Shown: positions 55,743-64,000 of the stretch, one piece after another
Numbering within the stretch: position 1 is the first letter of the stretch
How the letters are laid out: every line of letters starts with the position of its first letter
Source: Ensifer sp. LC11
GTDB taxonomy: Bacteria; Pseudomonadota; Alphaproteobacteria; Rhizobiales; Rhizobiaceae
Direction of reading: 5' to 3'
DNA length: 64,000 bases
Assembly (NCBI RefSeq): GCF_001695835.1
Contig: NZ_MBSO01000011.1
Coordinates: 81,303-145,302, forward strand
Notes under the pieces: generated by a model
The model's database searches: none
Told to the model about the DNA's origin: nothing
The model's input: the letters and a program-made list of their open reading frames with translations, nothing else
Made by a program: the position numbers and the translations under genes

Positions 55743-55820
55743 GGCCATATGCGGTTGTTGCCACGGCCCCGCAGCCGAAGCTAACAATTACTCCTCCACC
55801 TTGACGCTTGCACAAACGAT

Positions 55821-55855
55821 AACGGCCCCGTCTTGCGATGGGGCCGTTTTCGTTT
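55821..55855. terminator. hairpin beyond the rgsE stop codon
   Basis: The arms AACGGCCCC and GGGGCCGTT pair perfectly around 10-11 bases. TTTTCGTTTT follows on the plus side, while on the minus side (rgsE direction) only a mixed ATCGTTTG follows. It may stabilise or end the rgsE transcript. Confidence 0.55.
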
Positions 55856-55873
55856 TCCTGATGCCAGCGCCGC

Positions 55874-58800
55874 TTAGCTGAAGCGCCCGGCCGCGTGGGC
55901 GAGCATCGTGTAGACCTTGCCGGTATCCGACGTCAGGTAGGTCTGGGTGATGCGCTTGTCCGGGTCGTTGCGGGCGACATCGGCGAGCAGCTTTTCGAAG
56001 TCGGCGATGTAGCGGTCGACGGCGGTGCGGAACTCCGGCTCGCGGTCGTACTTGCGCTTGATCTCGTCGAAAGTCTGCTGGCCCTTCAGCGTGTAGAGGC
56101 GACGGGTGAAGACGTCGCGCTCGCCGCGCTGGTAGCGGCGCCACAGATCGACAGACGCATCGTGATCGATGGCGCGGGCGATATCGACCGACAGCGAGTT
56201 CAGGGACTCGACGACGTGACGCGGGTTGCGGCTGTCGCCGGCACGCGCTGCAGGCTGGGCCTCGGCCGGGCGCTGGGGCGCCGGCGAGGGCGCTTCCTCG
56301 CGCGAAGCGGCGCGCAGCAGGTCACGCATCCAGCCGCCGCCTTCGGCGACTTCGCTGGTTACCGCCTGAGAGGGTGCAGGCTGACGAACGGTGGTCTGCT
56401 CGATCCCAAGGCTGCCGCGCAGTGCCGGAGCCGGCTCCTGGCGACGCGGCTGCTCGACAACCGGCTGCTGGGCCACCGGTTGCTGAGCGACAGGCTGCGG
56501 CTGGGGTGCCGGCTGTTGCTGCTGCACCGGACGGGAGACCGCAGCGGCGGCCGGCTGCTGGCGCAGCGGCTGGGCGACTTCAAGCTGCGTCGACGACTTG
56601 CCGATGATGTCGGAGAGTTCCTGCAGCGCCTTGATCTGCTCGCCGACGGCGCGGCGCATGACGGCGGCATTCTCCTTGGCTTCTTCCGGCAGGTCGAAGG
56701 CACCGCGCTTCAGCTCCTCGCGGGTCATGTCGAGTTCCTTGCGGATCTCGCCGGCGGAGCGACGGATCTCGTCGGTGGCGCCACTGAAGCGGCCGATCGC
56801 CTCGTCGATCGCCACGCGAACCGCATCGCGCAGCTGGCCGGCGACACCGTCCGACTTCTTGCCGCTGTCGGCGAGCATGCGTTCGATGTCCGACACTGAA
56901 GCTGCGACGCTGCCGCGCAGACGCGAGGCGACTTCCTTGGAGCGCTCCTCGGCATTGGCGAAGGCGCCCTCGATCGACGCGCCGGCATCCTCGCCGACCT
57001 TGGCGATCGCCTGACGCAGCGCTTCCGATGCACCGAGCGCGCGGTTCTCGACCGAAGACAGCGTCCTGTTGACGTCGGCAAACGAGGTCTCGACGCCGGA
57101 GCGGAGCGTATCGGCGATCTGACGCGAGCGTTCCTCGGCGCGCGAGAAGACCTGTTCGACCGAGGCGCCAGCTTCATCGCCGGCCTGGGCCAGCGTGTTG
57201 CGCATCGCTTCTGCCGCTTCAGCCGCGCGCTGTTCGGCGCTCGTCAGCAGGCGACCGACATCGGAGAAGGATTGCTGGATGCCGCTGCGCAGATTGCCGG
57301 CGACGAGGCCTGAGCGTTCCTCGGCCCGCTGGAAGGCGCCATCAACAAAACCTTCGAGCGCGCGCATCGTGCGTTCGATGTCTTCCGAGCGCTGTACAAG
57401 GCCGACCGACAGGGTGCGCAGGGCATCCTGACGTTCCTCGAGCGTGCTGACGAGGTTCGACTGGGCGGCTCCGAGCAGGTCGGATGCCTGGCCGAGCACC
57501 CGCGAATGGTCCTCGAAGCGGCCGACGATGCCGCCGATCTGCGACAGGGTGGACGCGGAGATATCGGACAGCTTGTCGACCTTGCCTTCGATGAGACGGG
57601 TCGAGGTCGACAGCATGTCGGATGCCTGGCGCGTCGTATCCGAGACGCGGGCCATCGTCGATTCCAGACGCTGGTCCATTTCGCCAAGATTGCTGCTTGC
57701 CTGGTCGATGACCGAGGCGATCGCGGCATTGTTGTTGGCGAGCTGATCGATCAGGCCGAGGGCCGTCGACTGCAGCCGGTTCTCGACCATCTTCATCGCC
57801 TTGGCCGTTTCCTCGGCGCGGTGCGAGATCGCATTGAGCGTTTCGCCCGTGCGTTCGGCAATGGCGTTGACCAGGGCGGCGTTCTCCGCCCGCAGGCGAT
57901 CGGTGCTTTCCTGGGTTACGGCGGCGATGCGCTCGGCCGCTTCACGGCCGGTTGCGGCATATTGGTCGATGACCGGTCGCGCCTGTTCGTCGATCAGGCG
58001 CGACAGCTCCAGCGAGCGGCCGGCGAGCATCGAATTGAGCTCGCGGGTACGCTCGTCGAGCGTGTGACGGATCGCTTCTCCACGGGCTTCCAGAGCCTTC
58101 TCGGTATCGGCGAGGCCCTGATGGATGTTGTCGGCGTGGTTGGCGATCTGGCTGTGCGTGGCAGCGAGCCGCGCCGTTGCCGTGTCGGCCGCATCGGCGA
58201 TCGAGCGTGCGAGGTCGGCGTGACGCGCTGCCGTGGCGGCAGCCTTCTGCTCGATCGTGCTTGCGAGTTCGGCATGGCGCGCGGCGGTTGCTGCTGCCGT
58301 CTGGTCGATCGTATTGGCGAACTCTACCTGGCGCGCGGCGAGTGCTGCGGCGAAATCCTCGCCCGCTCTCGACAGGAGCCCGGCCGAGCGAGCAGCTTCG
58401 GCGTCGATTTCCAGGGCAGCGTCGCTGACGGCGCCGCGAATGGTGTTCACCAGGCCAGCGGCTCTGCCTTCGATGCGGGCAGTCTCTGTGTCGAGTTCCT
58501 GAGCGACATCGCCGACGGCGCTGCGCAGGTTGCTGACGAGATCAGCCGTCTTGCCTTCGATGCGTGCAGCTTCCTGATCGATATCCTGCGTTGCCTCGCC
58601 GACGGCGCTGCGCAGGCTGCTGACGAGATCGGCGGTCTTGCCTTCGATCCGTGCGGCTTCCGCATCGATATCCTGCGTGGCCTCGCTGACGGCACCACGC
58701 AGATTGGTGACCAGAGCGGCCGCCTTGCCCTCGATGGTGCGGTTGACGTTATCAAGGCCGATGTTGAGGGCGCGGTCCATTGTGCCAAGACGCTCGGCGA

Positions 58801-61800
58801 TGCGTTCCGCGCCAGACTCGATGGCGCCGGAAATCCGGCTTGCCGCTATTTCGCTCATGCGATCGATGTCGCCAGCCCGTTCGCCGAGGCTATCGGCGAT
58901 CCGCTGGCCGGCGCCATCGACGATCTCGTTGACACTGCCGACGCTGTCGCGAACACGGTCTTCGAGCGAGCTGAGGCTGACCTCAAGACGCAGGCCGGTG
59001 TCGTCGACCAGCGTGTTGACGTCGGTGACGCTGCCACGGATGCGATCCTGAAGCGCGCCGAGGCTGTTTTCGATGAGCGCGCCGGTGTCGCCGACGATCG
59101 AGCCGACGCTGCTGACGCTGCCGCGGATGCGGTCTTCAAGCGCGTTGAGGCCGCCTTCAACACGGGCTGCCGCATCATCGACGACGGAGCCGACATTGGC
59201 GACGCTGCCGCGGATACGGTTTTCAAGCGCTCCAAGGTTGCTTTCGATCCGCGCGCCGGTGTCGTCGACAACGGTGCCGACATTGCCGACCGTGCCACGA
59301 ATGCGGTCTTCCAGTACGCCGACGCGGGTTTCAATGTGCATCCCGGTTTCATCGACGATCGAACCGATATTGCCGGCGCTTTCGCGCATGCGCTCTTCAA
59401 GAGCGCTCAGGCTCGTCTCGACGCGAAGGCCCGTGTCGTCGAGGCGGTCGTTGAGACCGTTGATCGACATATCGACGCGGTTGGTGAGGCCGTCGGCAGC
59501 CAGGCTAATCTGGTTGGCGGTTTCGGCCAGACGCTCGGCGATGTGGCCGGTGGTCGAACGCATGCGGGCGTCGAGTACTTCGCCGCTGCGATCGATGATA
59601 CCGGCAAGCGCCGACTGACGCTCGGCCAGCGACATTTCGAGCATGCTGGCGCTTGTGGCAAGCGTCGTTGCAATGGCGGTCGACTGATCGGAGAGCAGAC
59701 CCTCGAGCTGGTCGCGGCCCTGGCCGACGGCAAGGTTGATGGCGTTGATCCGGTCATCGAGCGTGACGCGGATCTGCTCATGCGTCGACGTCAGCGTGTC
59801 GCGCAGGTGCTCGGCGCGGCCGCTCAGCGTCTCTTCGATTTCCGCTGCCTTGCCGGCAAGCGAAGCGGTCGCTTCGGTGGTGCGTGCGGTCAGCGCATCG
59901 GCGATGTGCGCGCTGGTCTCTGTCAGGGTGTCGGAAATCTTGCCGACGCGGCCGCTGAGATCTTCGGCAATGCGGGCGCTGGTCTGGGTGAGCGTGTCGG
60001 AGATCAGGCTGACGCGGCCGCCGAGGTTTTCGGCGATCGCCGAAACGCTCTCGGAGAGCTTCTGCTCGATGTCACCGACGCGATCAGTCATGGTCTCAGC
60101 AACGGCCGTTGCGCGGAAGGTGAGGCTGTCGGCGACGTCTTCCGCATGACGGCTCAACGTGTTGGCCATCTCATTGGCGCGCGACGACATGGTCGAGGTG
60201 ATCGCCGCTGCTCGTTCGGCAAGCACGCCGTCAAGAGCGGACGTCTGGCTGGTCAGCGCGTCCGAGATCGCTTCTCCGCGCTCGGAGAGCACGCGCTCAA
60301 GCCGGTCGGCCGTGCCGCTGACGGCACTGTCGATCGAGTCCGCGCCCATCGACAGGATCGTCGAAAGAGCAAGCGTGCGCTCCGACAGCGTGTTGTCGAG
60401 ACGGTGCTGGCTTGCCGCAATCGCGCTGGTGATCTCGTCGGTGGAGCCGCTGAGCGTCTGCTCGATGCGGGCATGCGCGGCCTGCAGGCCGTCGACGAAG
60501 GCGGCAGTGCGACTGTCGAGCCCTTCTGTGAGGCGCTGTTCGCTTGTCGTCAGTGCGTTCGAAAGGGCGTCCGCGCGCTGGCCGAAACCGTTTTCGATGC
60601 GGTCCTGCGCCTGGGTGAGGGCGCCCATCAGGCCGCTGGTCTTTTCCGAGAGCACGGCATCGATGCGGCTGTGCGCATCGCCGATCATGCTGCCGAGTTC
60701 CGAGGTCCGGCTGGTGATCGTCTCCTCAATGAAGTCCTGGGTCGCGCCAAGCGTGGTGGCAAGCGTCAGAGACTGGTCGGAGAGAGCCGAGCCGATCTTC
60801 TCGATGCTGCTGTCGAGCGCTCCGCCAATTGCCTCCGAGCCGCCGGAAACGGTTTCGTTGATGCGGTGCAGGCTCTCCATGAGCTTGGTGTCGAGCATGC
60901 TGGCGCGCTTGTCGAAGGCCGAAGCAAATTCGTGGAAGCGCTCGTCGAAAGCGGTTGCAAGCTGACCGACCGTGGTCTGCAGCTTTTCTTCGAAGAAGCC
61001 GCCGCGCAGGTCGAGATCCATGATCGCATCGTCGGCACTGGAGCGCAGGCTCTGGCGGAAGCTTGCGCCCTTCTCGTCGAGCGTGGCGTTGAGCGAGGCA
61101 AGCACGTGGTCGAGGCCACCGGTAATCGCCTGCTGGCCGACGCTGAGGCTCTCGTTGAGGTCGCGGGTGCGGGAGATCAGCGTTTCGTTGAGCTGGCGGG
61201 CGCGTTCATTCAGCGCCGCGTTGAGCTTCTCGGTGCTGGCGTCGAGCGAAGTGGCGCGCGTTTCGAACTGGCTGAGGAGATCCTCGCCGCGCTTCGTAAG
61301 CGTGTCGCTCAGCTGGTCAAGGCGTGTGTCGAACTCTGTGCTGAGGCCGAGGCCGGCGGCCGTGAGGCCGGAAAGCAGCGCATCCGTGCGGGTCGTCAGC
61401 ATGGAGCCGATCGACTGCAGGGCGCTGTCGGACTTTTCGCTGAGCGCAGCTGCGCGCGTGTCGATCAGCGACGCAAAGGCTTCGCCCGAGATGGCGATGC
61501 GCGAGGCAATGTCTTCGCTCGCCTGTTCCAGATCATCCTTCAGCTTGCCATGAGCACCTGAGATCGCCGAGCGGATGCGTTCCGAGTGACCGATGATGGC
61601 TTCGCGTTCGAGGCCGAGTTCCTGCACCAGGGTGCGTACGCGCAATTCGTTTTCGCTGTAGCTGCGTTCGAGCGCGTTGACTTCGGAGTGAACAAGCGTT
61701 TCGAGTTCGGTGGCGCGGGCGATCGTGCGCTCGATGCCTTCGTTCATCGCCGAAACTTCACGGCGGACAGCCTGGCCGACGGTCATGACGCGATCAGCCG

Positions 61801-62422
61801 CTGCCGTTTCCGGCTCAGCAAGGCGCAAGGCGACCTCGGCCATCGAACGCGCTGCGTTGCGCAGTTCCTGCGCGCGGGCGATCATGATGGCGAAGGAGAA
61901 GAACAGCATGATCGGCAGCACGATGCCGATCGCAACGCCGACGGCGCCAGGGGTAGCCGAGAGGTCGCTCAGCGAGCGGATCTGCCAGATCTGCGGCCCG
62001 TAAAGCAGATTGGCGACGCCGAGGCCGGCGACCGCCCATACGACCGACACCAGAGCGGCAACGCGGATCGCAGCGCGATTGGAGCGCACGTCAAGCGCGC
62101 GCAGCATCGCAGCCGGCGAACGGCGGCCGTCGTCGTTGGCGGCGGAAAGAGACGGGGATTTGGGCGCAGGTTCCGGAGCGAGTGTCCGGGCCGCTTCGGC
62201 AGCACGCGCCGCGCGGGATGGATCCGGCTGAGGCTTTGCTAGTTTATTCTGATCGGGCGTTGCCGCCTGATTGGTGGGCTGCGACACATTTTCCTCCGGA
62301 TCATCCAAGGAAGTCTTGTCATTCGGGCTCGACGCAAGCTCGTCAAAATCGATCTTCAGGGCCGCTTCCAGAGCCTGGAATGCCTTTTCGTCGATCGACT
62401 CATTGCTTTTTTTCGTCGCCAT
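55874..62422 (-). CDS. rgsE: giant coiled-coil growth-pole ring protein (RgsE/GPR family)
   Basis: 2182 residues from the ATG at 62422 (MATKKSNESIDEKAFQALEAALKIDFDEL); an open frame of 62 codons upstream is not family-like. After a polar N-terminus, two membrane helices lie near residues 105-130 and 145-170. Then comes a helical region of about 1700 residues rich in Ala, Ser, Thr, Glu and Arg with 11-, 18-, 22- and 29-residue periods. A Pro/Gln-rich linker (about 1970-2060) and a conserved helical C-terminus (SVDIARAIDHDASVDLWRRYQRGERDVFTRRLYTLKGQQTFDEI) follow. Size and layout match GPR of Agrobacterium (2115 residues) and S. meliloti RgsE, which form a ring at the growing pole and are needed for polar growth. 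Proximity to petABC fits S. meliloti order. Confidence 0.88.
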   Translation of the reverse strand: MATKKSNESIDEKAFQALEAALKIDFDELASSPNDKTSLDDPEENVSQPTNQAATPDQNKLAKPQPDPSRAARAAEAARTLAPEPAPKSPSLSAANDDGRRSPAAMLRALDVRSNRAAIRVAALVSVVWAVAGLGVANLLYGPQIWQIRSLSDLSATPGAVGVAIGIVLPIMLFFSFAIMIARAQELRNAARSMAEVALRLAEPETAAADRVMTVGQAVRREVSAMNEGIERTIARATELETLVHSEVNALERSYSENELRVRTLVQELGLEREAIIGHSERIRSAISGAHGKLKDDLEQASEDIASRIAISGEAFASLIDTRAAALSEKSDSALQSIGSMLTTRTDALLSGLTAAGLGLSTEFDTRLDQLSDTLTKRGEDLLSQFETRATSLDASTEKLNAALNERARQLNETLISRTRDLNESLSVGQQAITGGLDHVLASLNATLDEKGASFRQSLRSSADDAIMDLDLRGGFFEEKLQTTVGQLATAFDERFHEFASAFDKRASMLDTKLMESLHRINETVSGGSEAIGGALDSSIEKIGSALSDQSLTLATTLGATQDFIEETITSRTSELGSMIGDAHSRIDAVLSEKTSGLMGALTQAQDRIENGFGQRADALSNALTTSEQRLTEGLDSRTAAFVDGLQAAHARIEQTLSGSTDEITSAIAASQHRLDNTLSERTLALSTILSMGADSIDSAVSGTADRLERVLSERGEAISDALTSQTSALDGVLAERAAAITSTMSSRANEMANTLSRHAEDVADSLTFRATAVAETMTDRVGDIEQKLSESVSAIAENLGGRVSLISDTLTQTSARIAEDLSGRVGKISDTLTETSAHIADALTARTTEATASLAGKAAEIEETLSGRAEHLRDTLTSTHEQIRVTLDDRINAINLAVGQGRDQLEGLLSDQSTAIATTLATSASMLEMSLAERQSALAGIIDRSGEVLDARMRSTTGHIAERLAETANQISLAADGLTNRVDMSINGLNDRLDDTGLRVETSLSALEERMRESAGNIGSIVDETGMHIETRVGVLEDRIRGTVGNVGTVVDDTGARIESNLGALENRIRGSVANVGSVVDDAAARVEGGLNALEDRIRGSVSSVGSIVGDTGALIENSLGALQDRIRGSVTDVNTLVDDTGLRLEVSLSSLEDRVRDSVGSVNEIVDGAGQRIADSLGERAGDIDRMSEIAASRISGAIESGAERIAERLGTMDRALNIGLDNVNRTIEGKAAALVTNLRGAVSEATQDIDAEAARIEGKTADLVSSLRSAVGEATQDIDQEAARIEGKTADLVSNLRSAVGDVAQELDTETARIEGRAAGLVNTIRGAVSDAALEIDAEAARSAGLLSRAGEDFAAALAARQVEFANTIDQTAAATAARHAELASTIEQKAAATAARHADLARSIADAADTATARLAATHSQIANHADNIHQGLADTEKALEARGEAIRHTLDERTRELNSMLAGRSLELSRLIDEQARPVIDQYAATGREAAERIAAVTQESTDRLRAENAALVNAIAERTGETLNAISHRAEETAKAMKMVENRLQSTALGLIDQLANNNAAIASVIDQASSNLGEMDQRLESTMARVSDTTRQASDMLSTSTRLIEGKVDKLSDISASTLSQIGGIVGRFEDHSRVLGQASDLLGAAQSNLVSTLEERQDALRTLSVGLVQRSEDIERTMRALEGFVDGAFQRAEERSGLVAGNLRSGIQQSFSDVGRLLTSAEQRAAEAAEAMRNTLAQAGDEAGASVEQVFSRAEERSRQIADTLRSGVETSFADVNRTLSSVENRALGASEALRQAIAKVGEDAGASIEGAFANAEERSKEVASRLRGSVAASVSDIERMLADSGKKSDGVAGQLRDAVRVAIDEAIGRFSGATDEIRRSAGEIRKELDMTREELKRGAFDLPEEAKENAAVMRRAVGEQIKALQELSDIIGKSSTQLEVAQPLRQQPAAAAVSRPVQQQQPAPQPQPVAQQPVAQQPVVEQPRRQEPAPALRGSLGIEQTTVRQPAPSQAVTSEVAEGGGWMRDLLRAASREEAPSPAPQRPAEAQPAARAGDSRNPRHVVESLNSLSVDIARAIDHDASVDLWRRYQRGERDVFTRRLYTLKGQQTFDEIKRKYDREPEFRTAVDRYIADFEKLLADVARNDPDKRITQTYLTSDTGKVYTMLAHAAGRFS

Positions 62423-62958
62423 AGGGATACGCCTCATTACCTTTTGCCCTCGATAAGGAAACAACCCTTCGTCCGCAAAAGGGCAGGGTGTCTTCTTCAA
62501 GGGCGGTGACGGCAAGATACGCGCATCGGATCTACGCAATACCCTACTGATCACCCACTGCATTGCCTCGACGGATAGTCGCATTTGTGGCCGAAAGGGA
62601 CCACGCATTGAGCTTATCCACCGGAACGGTTGCCATTTTCGTACGCCGGCACGTTCCTAAGCGTATCGTAGTGACACATTAGCTGGGTTCTTACAATTAA
62701 GAGCGCTCGGGGTTGATTAAAATCCTAATGAAATCTTAACGCGATGGCGGCTTGAAGGGCGGAAAAGATAAAGAAATCAAAGAGTTTAACGGACGTTAAC
62801 CATTCCCTGAGATTCCTGCCCATATTGCGCCCGGATTTAAGCCAATAGGTGCGCCGCCCGCCGAAGATGGACATCTGAATGCGCGGGCGCCGGGATCGCC
62901 CATGTGAGGCGATACGGAAAACAAGCCAACATCAAACAAACAATAGGGAATTTGGTTC
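62423..62958. other. divergent promoter region between rgsE and the Hpt gene
   Basis: 536 bp without a credible gene. The right half is AT-rich for this genome (62690-62830), with TTAA-containing motifs including TTAACGGACGTTAACC at 62786-62801. It must contain the promoters of both genes. No repeat copy is seen. Confidence 0.5.
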
Positions 62959-63327
62959 ATGGCGGCCCTCAGGATTGCCTTTGAAGCCCCGGACAGCCCG
63001 GGAAACTCTTCTACGACAGGCAGGAAGCCGATCGATCTTGCTCACCTTGCCGTTCAGACGATGGGTGACAAGGCGCTTGAAATCGAAGTGCTGCAACTTT
63101 TTGCGCGCCAGGCGCGCCAGGTGATGAAGGAGATCGTCGAGGGCGAGGGCATTCATCGCGCCCAGGCGGCCCATCGCCTAAAGGGTGCCGCGCTTGCCGT
63201 CGGCGCCGTCGATGTTGCCGGCGTGGCTGGGGCGATCGAACAAAATCCGGCTGAAGCATCGCTCTGCGACAAGCTCTCGACGGCCGTCCTTGAAGCCGAG
63301 CTCTTCATCTTGAAGCTTTGTCGCTAA
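62959..63327 (+). CDS. histidine phosphotransfer (Hpt) domain protein
   Basis: 122 residues. A single Hpt four-helix domain carries the phospho-accepting His72 in AAHRLKGAALAVGAVDVAGVAGAIE, the HxLKG motif. Surrounding helices (LEIEVLQLFARQARQVMKEIVEGE, CDKLSTAVLEAELFILKLC) complete the bundle. As a free-standing Hpt it would relay phosphate between a hybrid kinase and a response regulator; no partner is encoded nearby. It is divergent from rgsE, so a link to cell-cycle or polar-growth control is conceivable but is only a guess. Two strong hairpins follow the stop codon. Confidence 0.88.
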   Translation: MAALRIAFEAPDSPGNSSTTGRKPIDLAHLAVQTMGDKALEIEVLQLFARQARQVMKEIVEGEGIHRAQAAHRLKGAALAVGAVDVAGVAGAIEQNPAEASLCDKLSTAVLEAELFILKLCR

Positions 63328-63338
63328 GACATCCTACT

Positions 63339-63393
63339 CCGGCTTCACCGGAAGCCGGAAAGACGCTCCAGTATGATGGTACTGGAGCGTCTT
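63339..63393. repeat. two consecutive perfect hairpins after the Hpt gene
   Basis: CCGGCTTC-ACCG-GAAGCCGG (63339-63358) has an 8-bp stem. It is followed immediately by AAGACGCTCCAGTA / TACTGGAGCGTCTT (63360-63393), a 14-bp perfect stem with a six-base loop. Both lie within 70 bp of the Hpt stop. The first may act as a terminator without a U-run; the second is unusually long and looks like a repeat element or binding site. Confidence 0.7.
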
Positions 63394-63566
63394 CAGCGCC
63401 GTGATACGAGGGCAGCCGGTGGACTGCCCGATACGCGCAATGATGGCCGTTGTTGACTGGTCGGCCGATTTGTTGGAAGAACTTTCCCTGAATTTGTGCC
63501 CGCGGCGTTCGTTCTCAAGAGCCTTTGCGCCCCTGGCCAACCCACCTGTTCATTCCGGAAAGAGAC

Positions 63567-63887
63567 ATGACAAAACTTAATATCGTTGCCTTTGATGGCG
63601 CGCGCCATGAACTTAATGTCGAGAACGGCTCGACGGTCATGGAAAATGCCGTTCGCAATTCGGTTCCCGGCATTGAGGCCGAATGCGGCGGAGCGTGTGC
63701 CTGTGCGACCTGTCATGTCTATGTCGACGACGCCTGGGCGGCGACCGTCGGCGCTCCCGAAGCAATGGAAGAAGATATGCTGGATTTTGCCTATGACGTC
63801 CGGCCAACGTCGCGGCTGTCCTGTCAGATCAAGATGAGCGACGCACTCGACGGTCTCGTCGTGCACGTGCCGGAGCGCCAAGCCTAA
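63567..63887 (+). CDS. [2Fe-2S] ferredoxin, adrenodoxin type
   Basis: 106 residues from the ATG at 63567, preceded by GGAAAGAG. Cluster ligands are Cys40, Cys46, Cys49 and Cys86 in [13 protein letters not shown] and SRLSCQIKM, with an extra Cys44 often seen in this group. The length and [14 protein letters not shown] stretch are typical of adrenodoxin-type ferredoxins that serve cytochrome P450s, Fe-S assembly or hydroxylases. No isc/suf or P450 gene is adjacent in the window, so the partner is open. The truncated gene at 63966 may be related. Confidence 0.92.
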   Translation: MTKLNIVAFDGARHELNVENGSTVMENAVRNSVPGIEAECGGACACATCHVYVDDAWAATVGAPEAMEEDMLDFAYDVRPTSRLSCQIKMSDALDGLVVHVPERQA

Positions 63888-63965
63888 AGCATCGTTCGAT
63901 TTAATCGACTCGCAGAGATTCCGTTGTGATGGCATCTGTGATTCACTTCTGCGTGGAGGTGTTTC

Positions 63966-64000
63966 ATGGGCAAGTTCCATTCGTTGGATATTCGCGACCG
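63966..64000 (+). CDS. start of an unidentified gene (partial)
   Basis: An ATG at 63966 preceded by GGAGGTG opens a frame, MGKFHSLDIRD, that runs off the window. The ribosome-binding site is good and the position 79 bp after the ferredoxin gene fits a real start, but 11 codons are too few to identify the product. Confidence 0.45.
   Translation, partial: MGKFHSLDIRD

Larger units (their letters stand above)
55551..55873. other. intergenic region between rgsE and the DUF1254 gene
   Basis: 323 bp holding a diverged copy of the nested-palindrome repeat (55690-55742) and a terminator hairpin near rgsE (55821-55849). No coding sequence is seen. The DUF1254 promoter should lie near 55560-55650. 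Confidence 0.5.

Noticed and set aside
57506..61561. A 1351-codon open frame antisense to rgsE
   Set aside because: It mirrors the repetitive, GC-rich rgsE coding sequence. Its product is Asp/Arg/Val-rich without any family motif, and the rgsE strand has clear domain structure. It is a codon-bias artefact.
62786..62801. Possible CtrA site TTAA...TTAACC upstream of the Hpt and rgsE genes
   Set aside because: The two TTAA halves are six bases apart, not the seven of the CtrA consensus TTAA-N7-TTAA, so a cell-cycle link is not claimed.

Overview
The window is about 64 kb of GC-rich chromosome from an alphaproteobacterium of the Rhizobiaceae, most likely Ensifer/Sinorhizobium. The grounds are the gene content and order (fumC, L,D-transpeptidase, gph, rpiA, DUF2059, gor; sinR/sinI next to a 770-residue malic enzyme; petABC close to a giant growth-pole protein) and the nested-palindrome repeats typical of this family. 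Almost everything looks like core chromosome. I see no tRNA, rRNA, CRISPR array, prophage or intact insertion sequence. This is sequence reading only; no database search was run.

Layout. 1-9.9 kb: start of fumC, an L,D-transpeptidase, gph, rpiA, a DUF2059 protein, glutathione reductase, class II DAHP synthase, a GFA-family enzyme and an HTH protein. 10-15.3 kb: a TadE/TadG pair, a DUF1003 membrane protein carrying an apparent 1-nt frameshift, and an LtaS-like phosphoglycerol transferase. 15.5-22 kb: nadE, a small membrane protein, a TolB-like propeller, an ankyrin protein and a CHASE4-like GGDEF protein. 22-26.3 kb: a LacI regulator divergent from a PhyH dioxygenase and an SDR, then a cobalamin riboswitch and bluB. 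26.3-31.8 kb: a DUF2865 protein, the AHL quorum-sensing pair sinI/sinR with a lux-box dyad, and dme. 31.9-35.2 kb: an LpxH-like phosphoesterase, an MFS transporter and dgcA. 35.4-39.7 kb: a four-gene Mla/MCE lipid-transport operon. 39.7-46.1 kb: a BON protein, a small secreted peptide, an S41 peptidase, hemF, soxR divergent from an FMN reductase across a SoxR promoter, trmL and a GNAT. 46.1-50.3 kb: two tandem ABC exporters behind a structured leader. 50.6-53.5 kb: petABC (cytochrome bc1) behind an FNR/FixK-type box. 53.6-64 kb: an IS21 istB remnant, a DUF1254 protein, the 2182-residue rgsE/GPR growth-pole protein, an Hpt protein, a [2Fe-2S] ferredoxin and the start of one more gene.

Switches readable in the sequence tie several genes to signals: B12 (riboswitch-bluB), AHL (lux box-sinI), redox-cycling stress (SoxR box-FMN reductase) and low oxygen (FNR/FixK box-petABC). 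The least explained element is the 46.28-46.49 kb leader of the ABC exporters. It has an 18-codon ORF with a strong ribosome-binding site, two mutually exclusive hairpins, a U-run and a hairpin covering the exporter's ribosome-binding site. That is the layout of an attenuator, and it is my main candidate for an undescribed regulatory system. The tandem 29-residue repeats in the growth-pole protein, the frameshifted DUF1003 gene and the family of dispersed nested palindromes are the other points worth a second look.
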